Shown here piece by piece: positions 8,026 to 16,951 of a stretch of DNA of 17,796 nucleotides. The stretch is from contig CAZUTO010000032.1 of the NCBI GenBank assembly GCA_964623085.1, forward strand, positions 1 through 17,796, given 5' to 3'. Under the pieces are notes generated by a model. The model was given only the letters and a program-made list of their open reading frames with translations, ran no database searches and had not been told where the DNA came from. The translations under genes and the position numbers were made by a program. Positions within the stretch are counted from its first letter, which is position 1. Each line of letters starts with the position of its first letter. This DNA is from CAZUTO01 sp964623085 (GTDB lineage Bacteria > Pseudomonadota > Gammaproteobacteria > Pseudomonadales > GM7GCV1).

Positions 8026-8071
8026 ACCAATGAATGAATAGTCGTCAACAAGTAAGGGTTAGGTTTCCGTA

Positions 8072-8102
8072 AAAACAAAAAAGCCCCGAATAACCGGGGC
8101 TT
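8072..8102 (-). terminator. Intrinsic terminator of pnp
   Basis: On the minus strand an 8-bp stem (8095-8102 with 8081-8088; core GCCCCG/CGGGGC, 6-base loop) runs into a U-rich tract from the complement of the A-run at 8071-8082. It sits about 20 bp after the pnp stop and separates pnp from queA. Confidence 0.9.
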
Positions 8103-8122
8103 ATTGTCTACTCAATAGCAGC

Positions 8123-10357
8123 TTAAGACTGAGATTCGCCCCCGTCTTGTGGTGCTGACTCGGCTGTTGGCTCAGCAGCATGCTCTGCGCCATCGACACT
8201 GCAGGCGTTATCAACATTACAAGCGTCACCAGAATCAGCTGCGCTCGAATCTCCCGCATTACCTGCGGCATCATCGCGCTTCGCTTCTTTTAGCGATAGT
8301 TTAATTCGACCACGCTGATCAACATCCAAACACTTAACGCGAATCACTTCGCCTTCAGAGAGGTAATCTGTGACTTTCTCTACCCGCTCTTCTGCGATCT
8401 GACTAATGTGCAGCAACCCTTCTGTGCCAGGCATAATTTCAACAAACGCACCAAAATCAACAATACGTGTGATCTTGCCTTCGTAGATAGTGTCGACCTC
8501 TGGCTCGGCAGTAATCATCTCTATGCGATAGATGGCATCGCGCAGTGCTTCGCCGTCGTCTGCGTAGACTTTGATTTCGCCCGAGTCATCGATATCGATA
8601 GTGGCGCCGGTTTCTTCGGTGAGTTGACGAATAGTCGCCCCACCCTTACCGATCACATCGCGAATTTTGTCAGGGTCAATGCGCATCAATTCAAAACGTG
8701 GCGCGTTGTCTGAAACTTCCGTTTTTGACGTAGAAATAACCTTGTTCATTTCTGCCAAAATATGAAGTCGAGCGGCTTGCGCTTGCTCCAAAGCCAGCTC
8801 CATGATTTCCTGCGTGATACCTTGAATCTTGATATCCATCTGCAAGGCAGTCACACCCGTCGCACTGCCGGCTACTTTAAAATCCATGTCGCCAAGGTGA
8901 TCTTCGTCGCCAAGAATATCTGTGAGAATCGCGTAACCGCTATCTTCTTTCACTAGACCCATGGCGATACCAGCTACAGGTGCCTTAATTGGCACACCCG
9001 CGTCCATCAGAGCCAAACTAGTACCGCAAACAGATGCCATTGAGCTGGAACCATTTGATTCGGTAATCTCAGAAACTACACGAATCGCATAAGGGAAGGC
9101 TTCAGGATCGGGAAGCATCGCAGCTACACCGCGTCGAGCTAAGCGACCGTGGCCGATTTCTCGACGACCTGGCGAACCAGTGCGCCCGGTCTCTCCCACT
9201 GAATACGGAGGAAAGTTGTAATGCAGCATAAAGTGATCTTTCTTAGAACCTTCCAGTGCATCAATTAACTGCGCATCGCGCTGAGAACCCAACGTAGCCA
9301 CAACAATGGCCTGCGTCTCGCCTCGTGTAAAGAGCGCTGAACCATGCGCCTTAGATAGCACACCTGTCTCTACGGCGATGCCACGAACCGTTTTATTGTC
9401 ACGGCCATCAATACGCGGTTCACCAGCAATCACACGACTGCGAACAATATTCTTTTCTATCGAACCAAATATCTCGCCAACGGTGCCTTCATCGAGTTCA
9501 CTCTCTTCAGAAACCAAGGCTTCAATCGCTGAGCTTTTGATTTCAGATAGACGATCGCGACGCGCCGTCTTATCAGTGATTTTATAAGCTTCACCGATAG
9601 GCCCTTCAACCTGCGCTTTAACAGCACTAACAAATTCAGGATTGATTTCATCAGCGTGCCATTCCCATACAGGGTTTCCGGCTTCCTTAACGAGCGCATC
9701 GATCGCCTGAATAACGGCCTGCATCTCTTGGTGACCAAAAAGTACCGCGCCAAGCATAATGTCTTCCGGTAATTCGTTCGCTTCTGACTCAACCATCAGC
9801 ACGGCATCACGTGTTCCAGCTACCACCATATCCAGCTCAGAATCTGCCAGCTTGGAATAAGATGGGTTGAGGAGATAACCTTCCTCAGGCGTATAACCGA
9901 TACGAGCACCGCCAACAGGGCCGCTAAAAGGCGCACCCGAAATAGCCAATGCGGCAGATGCACCGATCAAAGCGGCAATATCTGGATCAACGTCTTTCTC
10001 AGAAGACATTACCGTCAAAATAACCTGAACTTCGTTTTTAAACCCTTTAGGGAAGAGCGGTCGAATAGGACGGTCAATCAAACGTGACGTGAGTGTTTCT
10101 TTTTCAGAAGGTCGCCCTTCGCGCTTAAAAAACCCACCCGGGATCTTGCCGGCAGCATAGGTCTTTTCTTGGTAATTCACTGTTAGCGGGAAAAAATTCT
10201 GCCCTGGCTTCGCTTCTTTCGCTGCAACCGCAGTCGCTAGGACGGATGTTTCACCGATGGACACCAAAACGGCGCCGCTTGCTTGACGCGCAATGCGTCC
10301 TGTCTCTAGGGTGACGGTCTGCCCGCCATATTCAAATTCTTGAATAATTGGATTCAC
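8123..10357 (-). CDS. pnp: Polynucleotide phosphorylase
   Basis: The 744-residue exoribonuclease degrades RNA 3' to 5' with phosphate and is a partner of the RNA degradosome. Two RNase PH-like domains flank an all-helical domain. Active-site features include GRREIGHGRLARR (397-409), SNGSSSMASVCG, and D484/D490 in GDEDHLGD, matching the catalytic aspartates of the family. A KH domain (GKGG at 570-573) and an S1 domain (about 622-692) follow. The last 50 residues form an acidic Ala/Ser/Asp-rich tail with C713 and C719, longer than in the 711-residue E. coli enzyme. The start is GTG, supported by AGGTGA upstream. It follows rpsO with a weak terminator between, the classic rpsO-pnp arrangement in which read-through and RNase III processing commonly set expression. 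Confidence 0.98.
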   Translation of the reverse strand: MNPIIQEFEYGGQTVTLETGRIARQASGAVLVSIGETSVLATAVAAKEAKPGQNFFPLTVNYQEKTYAAGKIPGGFFKREGRPSEKETLTSRLIDRPIRPLFPKGFKNEVQVILTVMSSEKDVDPDIAALIGASAALAISGAPFSGPVGGARIGYTPEEGYLLNPSYSKLADSELDMVVAGTRDAVLMVESEANELPEDIMLGAVLFGHQEMQAVIQAIDALVKEAGNPVWEWHADEINPEFVSAVKAQVEGPIGEAYKITDKTARRDRLSEIKSSAIEALVSEESELDEGTVGEIFGSIEKNIVRSRVIAGEPRIDGRDNKTVRGIAVETGVLSKAHGSALFTRGETQAIVVATLGSQRDAQLIDALEGSKKDHFMLHYNFPPYSVGETGRTGSPGRREIGHGRLARRGVAAMLPDPEAFPYAIRVVSEITESNGSSSMASVCGTSLALMDAGVPIKAPVAGIAMGLVKEDSGYAILTDILGDEDHLGDMDFKVAGSATGVTALQMDIKIQGITQEIMELALEQAQAARLHILAEMNKVISTSKTEVSDNAPRFELMRIDPDKIRDVIGKGGATIRQLTEETGATIDIDDSGEIKVYADDGEALRDAIYRIEMITAEPEVDTIYEGKITRIVDFGAFVEIMPGTEGLLHISQIAEERVEKVTDYLSEGEVIRVKCLDVDQRGRIKLSLKEAKRDDAAGNAGDSSAADSGDACNVDNACSVDGAEHAAEPTAESAPQDGGESQS

Positions 10358-10430
10358 TATATTTCACCTATTCTCTTTACTTTCATTCGCTTTTTTATCA
10401 TCTCTAAACCGATACTTGCCAAACGGCAAA

Positions 10431-10450
10431 AGGCCCGCATCTGCGGGCCT
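10431..10450 (-). terminator. Leaky rpsO terminator/attenuator ahead of pnp
   Basis: A perfect 8-bp GC-rich stem (AGGCCCGC with GCGGGCCT) and 4-base loop lie 10 bp after the rpsO stop. On the minus strand only a short U-run (UUUU) follows, so partial read-through into pnp is expected. Confidence 0.75.
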
Positions 10451-10459
10451 AAAATACTA

Positions 10460-10729
10460 TTATCGACGCAGACCGAGCTTGCCAATCAGCGTACGGTATC
10501 CGCTGAGGTCTTTCGTCTTAAGGTAATCTAGAAGCTTACGTCGCTGGTTAACCATGCGAATAAGACCACGACGTGAATGATGATCTTTCTTGTGATCACC
10601 GAAGTGGCTTTGTAGCTTGTTAATGTTGGCTGTTAGAAGCGCGACCTGCACCTCTGTTGAACCCGTATCTGAATCACTTTGTCCATACTCAGAAACGATC
10701 TCTGACTTCTCTTTCGCACTTAGTGCCAT
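10460..10729 (-). CDS. rpsO: 30S ribosomal protein S15 (uS15)
   Basis: The 89-residue protein is the normal length for S15, which binds the central domain of 16S rRNA early in small-subunit assembly. The helical signature LTANINKLQSHFGDHKKDHHSRRGL, then MVNQRRKLLDYLK and the basic C-terminus GKLGLRR, are all present. GGAGAG lies a few bases before the ATG. In E. coli S15 represses its own translation through a pseudoknot at the start; I cannot confirm such a structure here. It lies 90 bp after truB, room enough for its own promoter. Confidence 0.98.
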   Translation of the reverse strand: MALSAKEKSEIVSEYGQSDSDTGSTEVQVALLTANINKLQSHFGDHKKDHHSRRGLIRMVNQRRKLLDYLKTKDLSGYRTLIGKLGLRR

Positions 10730-10819
10730 GGTATTACTCTCCGATTAATATGCAAAAAAACAAGCCATCCGCGCATATTTACAGATGACTCTCTCTACTT
10801 TTTTGTTTAGCAAAAACAA

Positions 10820-11767
10820 CTAAACCTTATCCTGTACCAAGAGCCTGCGTGGTCGAACACCACCGTCTCCTGTGACCTCTCCGATACCTAAAAAACCACC
10901 GGTTTCGCAGAAGGTGCGCACTATATCCGTTTCTTTCGCAAAACGGTAGACCTCAGGAACCATAACTGCTTGACCTAAAATAAAAAATTCCGTGGATCGC
11001 TCGTCTAATTCGACGCTTGGAAAGTCTTCTAATAACACGTCTACCGGCAATAAATTGTTATCCAACGATTCCGCTTGATCATCACCGCGCTTTTCGCGCA
11101 ATTGATCGAGTGTGAAAGACTGTTCATCAGAAAATCGCCCCGCGCCACTTCTGTGTAACAAAGACAAATGCCCACCTACTTCTAGTTTTGCGCCAATATC
11201 CTCGGCGAGCGTTCTAATATAGGTGCCTTTGCTGCATAGAACGTCGATATCAACATAGGATTCGTCTCCGAGACTAACCTCAATAACGTTCAGCTCGTGC
11301 AATTGAATCTGGCGTGCTTCACGCTCTACTTCGACGCCTTTGCGCGCCAATTTGTAGAGCGGTTTCCCTTGGTGCTTAATCGCCGAATACATGGAAGGAA
11401 CCTGCGTGCCTTCACCGCGAAAGCTCTCAACAACATCGCGAATACACTGTTCTTGCAGCCCAGACGTATCCTTTGTCTCAACAACCTCACCCTCTAGATC
11501 GCCCGTCGTCGTCGTAACACCTAGTTGAACTCGCGCACGATAGCGCTTATCCGAACCGAGGAGCCACTGGGAAAACTTAGTTGCTTCGCCAAAGCAGATC
11601 GGGAGCACTCCCGTAGCAAGCGGATCAAGCGCACCGGTATGACCGGCCTTTTGCGCAAAAAATAGTCGTTTCGCTTCTTGCAAAGCCTGGTTTGAAGAGA
11701 GCCCTAGCGGTTTATTGAGAATCAAAACGCCATCGACGGGGCGGCCAAATTTACGACGACGCCCCAC
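10820..11767 (-). CDS. truB: tRNA pseudouridine-55 synthase
   Basis: The 315-residue enzyme makes pseudouridine-55 in the T-loop of tRNAs. The catalytic aspartate is D48 in GHTGALDPLATGVLPICFGEATKF. Other family stretches are VDGVLILNKPLGLSSNQ, YSAIKHQGKPLYKLARKG, CSKGTYIRTLAEDIG and a C-terminal PUA-like domain (about 235-312, ending RPRRLLV). The start is GTG, 2 bp after the rbfA stop, with AAGGA inside the end of rbfA, which implies translational coupling. Confidence 0.97.
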   Translation of the reverse strand: MGRRRKFGRPVDGVLILNKPLGLSSNQALQEAKRLFFAQKAGHTGALDPLATGVLPICFGEATKFSQWLLGSDKRYRARVQLGVTTTTGDLEGEVVETKDTSGLQEQCIRDVVESFRGEGTQVPSMYSAIKHQGKPLYKLARKGVEVEREARQIQLHELNVIEVSLGDESYVDIDVLCSKGTYIRTLAEDIGAKLEVGGHLSLLHRSGAGRFSDEQSFTLDQLREKRGDDQAESLDNNLLPVDVLLEDFPSVELDERSTEFFILGQAVMVPEVYRFAKETDIVRTFCETGGFLGIGEVTGDGGVRPRRLLVQDKV

Positions 11768-11769
11768 AA

Positions 11770-12183
11770 TTAATCCTTCTTGCTGTCAGTATTATCACCA
11801 GCATCGTTGCTCGCGTGCTTTTCCGCATCGCTGGCAATCGCTTGGTCAATGAGAGAGGAGATATGCTCTGCGTTGTAGACGGTTTCATCGTGTATAAATC
11901 GAAAGCGCGGCACTGAGCGCATTTTGACTTCACCGCTCAAGCGAGATCGTAAAAAACCTGCTGCTTTGTTAAGCACGTCAATGCGCTCTTCTACCGGTGT
12001 ATCTTGCGGGTTATTAACAAAAGTCAGATAGACCTTCGCTGTCGATAAGTCGCTAGCGACCTTAACGATATTTACGTTAACCATTCCAACTCGCGGATCG
12101 CGAATTTCAGCGTGAATAAGCTTAGAAAGCTCACGCTGAAGTGCGTCCCCTACTCGGTCAGAGCGCCGAAATTCTCGAGCCAT
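11770..12183 (-). CDS. rbfA: 30S ribosome-binding factor A
   Basis: The 137-residue protein is a KH-like 16S rRNA maturation factor needed for late 30S assembly and cold growth. Seen are MAREFRRSDRVGDALQRELSKLI at the N-terminus, the strand DLSTAKVYLTFV, LNKAAGFLRSRL, and VPRFRFIHDETV. An acidic, disordered C-terminal tail (SDAEKHASNDAGDNTDSKKD) follows. It lies between infB and truB in the conserved order. The Shine-Dalgarno ahead of the ATG is weak, and an 11-bp repeat tract occupies the spacer behind infB. Confidence 0.97.
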   Translation of the reverse strand: MAREFRRSDRVGDALQRELSKLIHAEIRDPRVGMVNVNIVKVASDLSTAKVYLTFVNNPQDTPVEERIDVLNKAAGFLRSRLSGEVKMRSVPRFRFIHDETVYNAEHISSLIDQAIASDAEKHASNDAGDNTDSKKD

Positions 12184-12196
12184 AAATCGGCATGCC

Positions 12197-12240
12197 TTAA
12201 CGTAAACTTAGAGTGAATTTAGAGTAGATCTAGAGTGGAT
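12197..12240. repeat. Four tandem 11-bp repeats between infB and rbfA
   Basis: Consecutive 11-mers on the plus strand read TTAACGTAAAC, TTAGAGTGAAT, TTAGAGTAGAT and CTAGAGTGGAT. The last three agree at most positions (consensus TTAGAGTgGAT); the first is degenerate. The tract starts right after the infB stop and fills most of the 57-bp gap to rbfA. Confidence 0.75.
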
Positions 12241-14853
12241 TTAAAGCGACCGTTCTACTTCAACGATGTCGAAGACCTCAATCTGATCACCCACTTTCAC
12301 ATCGTTATAGTCTTTCACGCCTAGACCACACTCGGTGCCGCTTTTGACTTCGTTAACGTCATCTTTAAAGCGTCGTAACGACTCTAGCTCGCCTTCATAG
12401 ATCACCACGTTGTCACGCAGCACGCGAATCGGCTTATTGCGGAACAGCGCGCCTTCCATAACCATACAACCGGCAATGGCACCAAGCTTAGGCGACTTAA
12501 ATACATCCCGAACTTCGGCTATACCAACGATTTCTTCTTTGCTATCTGGATCAAGCATCCCAGACAACGCCTGTTTCACTTCATCAAGCAGTTGGTAAAT
12601 CACGCTGTAGTAGCGAATTTCGATATTTTCCTGCTCGCTTAAACGTCTTGCGCCACCATCAGCACGCACATTAAATCCAAGCACGATAGAGTTGGTCGTT
12701 AACGCCAGATTGATATCAGACTCACTGATACCACCCACGCCCAATGACGTGATATTCACCCCTACTTCCTCGTTGCCCATATCGAGCAATGCGCCCTGAA
12801 TAGCTTCCGAGGAACCACGAACGTCTGACTTAACCAACACGTTAAGTATTTTGCGCTCTTGAGAGTCGCCCATTGATGCGAAGATATTTTCCAAATTCAT
12901 CTTCTGCTGGCGCGCCATACGCTCTTTTCGATCGCGATCTCTTCTGAAATCCGCGACTTCCCGTGCCTTGCGCTCGCTTGGCACCACCATAAAGTCATCA
13001 CCAGCAGCAGGTGCGGAATCTAGACCCAGTAATTCAACCGGAATTGATGGCCCAGCGACTTCAATCTTTTCGCCGTTCTCATCTGTCATCGCGCGCACAC
13101 GACCAAAGGTTTCGCCTGCTAGCAGAATATCGCCACACTTCAACGCACCGCGCTGAACAAGCACGCTACATACCGCACCGCGGCCTTTCTCAATACGTGA
13201 TTCGATAATCACGCCGTTTGCGGCACCAGCGTTAGAAGCTTTTAACTCCAGTAGTTCTGATTGCAATGACACAGCTTCCAACAAGGCATCAATACCATTA
13301 CCGGTTTGGGCCGACACTTCAATAAATTGCGTGTCGCCACCCCAGTCTTCCGGAATAACTTCCAGTGCTGAGAGTTCGTTTTTAACGCGCTCTGGATCGG
13401 CACCTTCTTTATCCATTTTATTGACGGCCACCACAATAGGCACACCCGCTGCGCGGGCATGCTGAACAGCCTCTTCTGTCTGTGGCATCACACCGTCATC
13501 GCCAGCAACCACTAGAATGACTATATCGGTGCAATTTGCACCACGAGCACGCATAGCGGTAAACGCCGCGTGGCCCGGTGTATCTAAAAAGGTTATCGAT
13601 GTATCGTCTTTAACAACACGGTAAGCGCCAATATGCTGGGTGATGCCCCCAGCTTCGCCTGAGGCCACCTGGCTTTTGCGAATGTAATCCAACAACGAAG
13701 TTTTACCGTGGTCAACGTGGCCCATCACAGTAACGACAGCCGCTCGTGGCGCTTCTTCTTCGTCCGACTGAACAGATTCGATCAGCTGCTTCTCAACTTC
13801 ATTGTCAGAGACCAACACAACTGTATGACCAAATTCTTCGACCACTAAAGTAGCGGTTTCCTGATCAAGCTCTTGGTTAACGGTGACCATCTCGCCCATT
13901 TTCATCAGGCTTTTAATCACATCCCCTGCTTTGATAGACATCGCCTGTGCCAGTTCGCTAACGGAGATTGAACCCGCCACCTCGACCTTATATACCTGTT
14001 TGGCAGTCGGCTTTTTGAACGTATGCTTATTCTTGGCGCGAATAGCCGCCGTTTCAGCTGCACGACGGCGCGCCTTTTCAGCTTCTACTTCCTCATCCAA
14101 ATTTTCGCGCAACTCAAAATCTTGAGGGCGATGAGAATGCTTACTCCAATCTTTAGTTTCATGCTCTAACTGAACTTTGGCCTTACCTGCACTGCGTTTC
14201 TTACGCGGCGCTTCAGATAACGGATCGCCAGCTGACTTATCTGTTTTCTTGCCCGCAACCGATGATTTAGCCGTTTTCTTATCAGCACCGGGTTTCGCCG
14301 TTGCGGCATCCGCCACAACTGCCGAAGCCACTGCACTTGCACCCGCTGCTGCTGCGTCTGCTTTTTTCTTTGCTCGTTCTTCGGCCTGAGTCTTATCGAC
14401 TTCTTCTTGCTGGCGTCGGGACTCTAACGCCGCTAAACGTGTTTTTTCTGCATCATCGACGACCTTGCTATGCGCATTCCCTGCTTCAGCCACAGGCGCT
14501 TGATCTTGTATTTCTTGCTCAACACGCGCTTGAGCTTGTATCTCTTCGTCGGAACGTTTCACGTAGGTACGTTTTTTCCGTACCTCAACATTCACCGTAC
14601 GCTTACCAGCAACACCTGCTCCACCCTTGAGCGTTTCAACCTTTTTACGCTTAAGCGTGATCTTTTTAGGCTCGCGTGGGGCACCGTCGCCGTGCAAATT
14701 TTTCAAGTAACTCAGAAGCACTTGTTTCTCATCATCAGAAACACTGTCATCTTCTTTTGCATGCGCGAGACCCGCCTCCTTCATCTGACTAAGCAGACGA
14801 TCGACTGAGGCCCCCACACTTTTTGCTAATTCACTTACGGTTACTTCCGCCAT
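12241..14853 (-). CDS. infB: Translation initiation factor IF-2
   Basis: The 870-residue GTPase places initiator tRNA on the 30S subunit and promotes subunit joining. From the N-terminus: an IF2_N module (VTVSELAKSVGASVDRLLSQM), a long charged Ala/Lys/Glu-rich linker, and a second IF2_N module (SISVSELAQAMSIKAGDVIKSLMKMG). The G domain follows with GHVDHGKT (about 378-385), GGITQHIGAY, DTPGH (424-428), NKMD (478-481) and SAQTG, then the domain II-IV region to the C-terminus. I chose ATG 14853 (MAEVTVSEL): GGAG lies six bases upstream, whereas extending to the TTG at 14865 adds only MESF. Internal starts that yield shorter IF2 forms are known in E. coli; I did not identify one here. Confidence 0.97.
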   Translation of the reverse strand: MAEVTVSELAKSVGASVDRLLSQMKEAGLAHAKEDDSVSDDEKQVLLSYLKNLHGDGAPREPKKITLKRKKVETLKGGAGVAGKRTVNVEVRKKRTYVKRSDEEIQAQARVEQEIQDQAPVAEAGNAHSKVVDDAEKTRLAALESRRQQEEVDKTQAEERAKKKADAAAAGASAVASAVVADAATAKPGADKKTAKSSVAGKKTDKSAGDPLSEAPRKKRSAGKAKVQLEHETKDWSKHSHRPQDFELRENLDEEVEAEKARRRAAETAAIRAKNKHTFKKPTAKQVYKVEVAGSISVSELAQAMSIKAGDVIKSLMKMGEMVTVNQELDQETATLVVEEFGHTVVLVSDNEVEKQLIESVQSDEEEAPRAAVVTVMGHVDHGKTSLLDYIRKSQVASGEAGGITQHIGAYRVVKDDTSITFLDTPGHAAFTAMRARGANCTDIVILVVAGDDGVMPQTEEAVQHARAAGVPIVVAVNKMDKEGADPERVKNELSALEVIPEDWGGDTQFIEVSAQTGNGIDALLEAVSLQSELLELKASNAGAANGVIIESRIEKGRGAVCSVLVQRGALKCGDILLAGETFGRVRAMTDENGEKIEVAGPSIPVELLGLDSAPAAGDDFMVVPSERKAREVADFRRDRDRKERMARQQKMNLENIFASMGDSQERKILNVLVKSDVRGSSEAIQGALLDMGNEEVGVNITSLGVGGISESDINLALTTNSIVLGFNVRADGGARRLSEQENIEIRYYSVIYQLLDEVKQALSGMLDPDSKEEIVGIAEVRDVFKSPKLGAIAGCMVMEGALFRNKPIRVLRDNVVIYEGELESLRRFKDDVNEVKSGTECGLGVKDYNDVKVGDQIEVFDIVEVERSL

Positions 14854-14925
14854 GAATGACTCCAAAATTCATTCAACCCCGCAGGGCTATAATTACTCAC
14901 GCAAATACTATATTTATTATTGCTC

Positions 14926-16431
14926 TTATTGCTGTTCTGATTCTGCCGCTGCAAACCAAGGCGCTCGCGCTTCTAGGATCAACGCTGCTGCACGCTCTTC
15001 ATCCATGCCTTCAATTTCCATCAGATCATCAACCGCTTGCTCCGCCAGATCTTCCATCGTCGAAATACCCTGACGAACTAAGACTTTCGCAAATTCGTCG
15101 TCAACGCCATCCATCGCTAGGAGATCCGCAGCCGGCTCGCCTTCCAATTGCTCTTCTGATGCCAACGCCATCGTCAACAAGGCATCTTTTGCGCGCCCAC
15201 GCAACTCTTCTGCGACGTCCTCGTCAAAACCTTCAATAGCGGACATTTCTTCAAGCGGCACATAAGCCACTTCTTCCACACTAGTAAAGCCTTCTTCCAC
15301 GAGCACTTCCGCCACATCCTGATCAACATCTAAGTTGTTCATAAAGTTCTCGACGTATTGGATGGCCTCGCCTTCTTGCTTAGATTGCGCGTCTTCTTCA
15401 CTCATCACGTTGATATTCCAACCCGTGAGTTCAGAGGCCAAACGGACGTTCTGCCCACTGCGACCAATCGCTTGCGCGAGGTTATCCTGCATCACCGCCA
15501 CATCCATGGTGTTGGTATCTTCATCAACGACGATAGATTCTACTTCGGCAGGTGCCAGCGCATTGATCACCAACTGAGCGGGGTTATCATCCCAAAGAAT
15601 AATATCGATACGCTCGCCGTCTAATTCATTCGATACCGCCTGCACACGTGCACCACGCATACCTACACAGGCCCCAACTGGGTCCATACGTCCATCATTG
15701 GTTTTAACCGCAATTTTTGCACGCGCACCGGGGTCACGAGCAGCGCCGCGAATCTCGATAATTTGCTCAGCGATTTCTGGCACTTCAATTTCAAACAAGC
15801 GTATCAGCATCTCTGGGCAGGCTCGGCTCAGCAACAACTGGGCTGCGCGACCTTCGCCGTCTGCCGCCATCAACACCGCACGCACACGGTCGTTATTTCT
15901 AAACACTTCGCGACCAATTAATTGATCCCGCGGCAAGATGCCCTCAGCGTTATTTCCAAGATCAACGATCACGTTATCGCGGGTCACTTTTTTCACTGTG
16001 CCGTTTAGCAACTCATATTCGCGGCCAGCAAACTGCGCAATCATCTGCGCACGCTCAGCATCGCGTACTTTTTGCACAATTACTTGCTTCGCGGTTTGAG
16101 CGGCGATACGACCAAACTCGGAGTTATCGATTTTCTCTTCGTAGTAATCGTCTAACCCAAGGCTTTCGTCTTTCTCTTCTGCCTGATCCGTATAAAGATG
16201 CAGTGCAGAGTCAAACTCCTCAAAGTTATCGTCAACCACTAACCAACGACGAAACGTCTCATAAGAGCCATCTTCCCCATCAATAGCGACACGAATATCT
16301 GCTATATCGTCTTTAAATCGTTTTTTGGTGGCCGTAGCCAACGCGTGCTCTATCGCCTCAAAAATAACGCCTTTATCGACGCCCTTTTCGTTTGAGACCG
16401 CTTCCGCCACCAACAGAATCTCTTTAGCCAT
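14926..16431 (-). CDS. nusA: Transcription termination/antitermination factor NusA
   Basis: The 501-residue protein binds RNA polymerase and modulates pausing, Rho-independent termination and antitermination. Domains in order are: the N-terminal polymerase-binding domain (MAKEILLVAEAVSNEKGVDKGVIFEAIEHALATATKKRF); an S1 domain (about 135-200, GTVKKVTRDNVIVDLG); and two KH domains (including DPVGACVGMRGARVQAVSNELDGERIDIILW and LAQAIGRSGQNVRLASELTGWNINV). Two helical acidic repeats close the protein (DVAEVLVEEGFTSVEEVAYVPLEEM and FAKVLVRQGISTMEDLAEQAVDDLMEIEG), as in gammaproteobacterial NusA. It starts 37 bp after rimP and is part of the same operon. Confidence 0.98.
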   Translation of the reverse strand: MAKEILLVAEAVSNEKGVDKGVIFEAIEHALATATKKRFKDDIADIRVAIDGEDGSYETFRRWLVVDDNFEEFDSALHLYTDQAEEKDESLGLDDYYEEKIDNSEFGRIAAQTAKQVIVQKVRDAERAQMIAQFAGREYELLNGTVKKVTRDNVIVDLGNNAEGILPRDQLIGREVFRNNDRVRAVLMAADGEGRAAQLLLSRACPEMLIRLFEIEVPEIAEQIIEIRGAARDPGARAKIAVKTNDGRMDPVGACVGMRGARVQAVSNELDGERIDIILWDDNPAQLVINALAPAEVESIVVDEDTNTMDVAVMQDNLAQAIGRSGQNVRLASELTGWNINVMSEEDAQSKQEGEAIQYVENFMNNLDVDQDVAEVLVEEGFTSVEEVAYVPLEEMSAIEGFDEDVAEELRGRAKDALLTMALASEEQLEGEPAADLLAMDGVDDEFAKVLVRQGISTMEDLAEQAVDDLMEIEGMDEERAAALILEARAPWFAAAESEQQ

Positions 16432-16468
16432 ATCTTGACTCTCGCTCCAATCAAGTAGTTAACAGTAC

Positions 16469-16924
16469 TTAGCCGAAATTCGGCACAATTTGTGCTTTAT
16501 CTATACCTTCAATTGGGAAGACAAACTCTTCGTTATCCACCCGTAAAACCGCGGCATCATCTTCTACCGCAACAAGCGTTCCGGAATAATTCCGACGCCC
16601 GTCAAAATTCGCTCGCAAACGCACCTTCAGCTGCTCGCCCAAAAAACGCTCGTACTGGGCTTTCTCAAACAGATAACGATCTGCCCCTGGCGATGACACC
16701 TCAAGCGTGTATGCGCTCTGAATGGGATCTTCCACATCCAACACCGCACTCACCTGCTTACTGACTCGTTCGCAATCCTCTACCTGCACGCCTTCATCTT
16801 TTTCAATAAAGATACGCAGCGTCGCGTGGCGCCCCTGGGAAAGATACTCAATACCCCAAAGCTCGCAGCCCGCTACCTTCACTGCGGGTTCGATACATTC
16901 ACGAATCTGGCTCTGCCGATCCAT
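16469..16924 (-). CDS. rimP: Ribosome maturation factor RimP
   Basis: The 151-residue protein is needed for 30S maturation and has the two-domain RimP/YhbC build. Residues 1-80 contain ECIEPAVKVAGCELWGIEYLSQGRHATLRIFIEKDEGVQVEDCERVSKQVSAVLDVEDPI, followed by YTLEVSSPGADRYLF, the family's hallmark. The C-terminal part is an SH3-like domain (LKVRLRANFDGRRNYSGTL...). I chose ATG 16924 (MDRQSQIRE) because GGGGAA lies just upstream. The open frame extends to an ATG at 16984, but that adds 20 hydrophobic residues, overlaps a strong hairpin and has no Shine-Dalgarno. It heads the operon rimP-nusA-infB-rbfA-truB. Confidence 0.96.
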   Translation of the reverse strand: MDRQSQIRECIEPAVKVAGCELWGIEYLSQGRHATLRIFIEKDEGVQVEDCERVSKQVSAVLDVEDPIQSAYTLEVSSPGADRYLFEKAQYERFLGEQLKVRLRANFDGRRNYSGTLVAVEDDAAVLRVDNEEFVFPIEGIDKAQIVPNFG

Positions 16925-16951
16925 CTTGTTCCCCAGGTTGATTCGAAAAGA

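Noticed and set aside
10805..10825. GTTTAG/CTAAAC hairpin at the truB stop
   Set aside because: Only 6 bp with a 9-base A/T loop and no U-run on the minus strand, so not called a terminator.
12197..12240. The short repeats considered as a CRISPR array
   Set aside because: Units are 11 bp, directly adjacent and without spacers; no cas genes are in the window.
14177..14389. Alanine-rich plus-strand frame inside infB
   Set aside because: It mirrors the Ala/Lys-rich linker of IF2; the composition explains the open frame.
14856..15239. 127-codon plus-strand open frame antisense to the infB-nusA junction
   Set aside because: It overlaps nusA on the other strand, lacks a ribosome binding site and encodes low-complexity sequence; it is a shadow of nusA codons.
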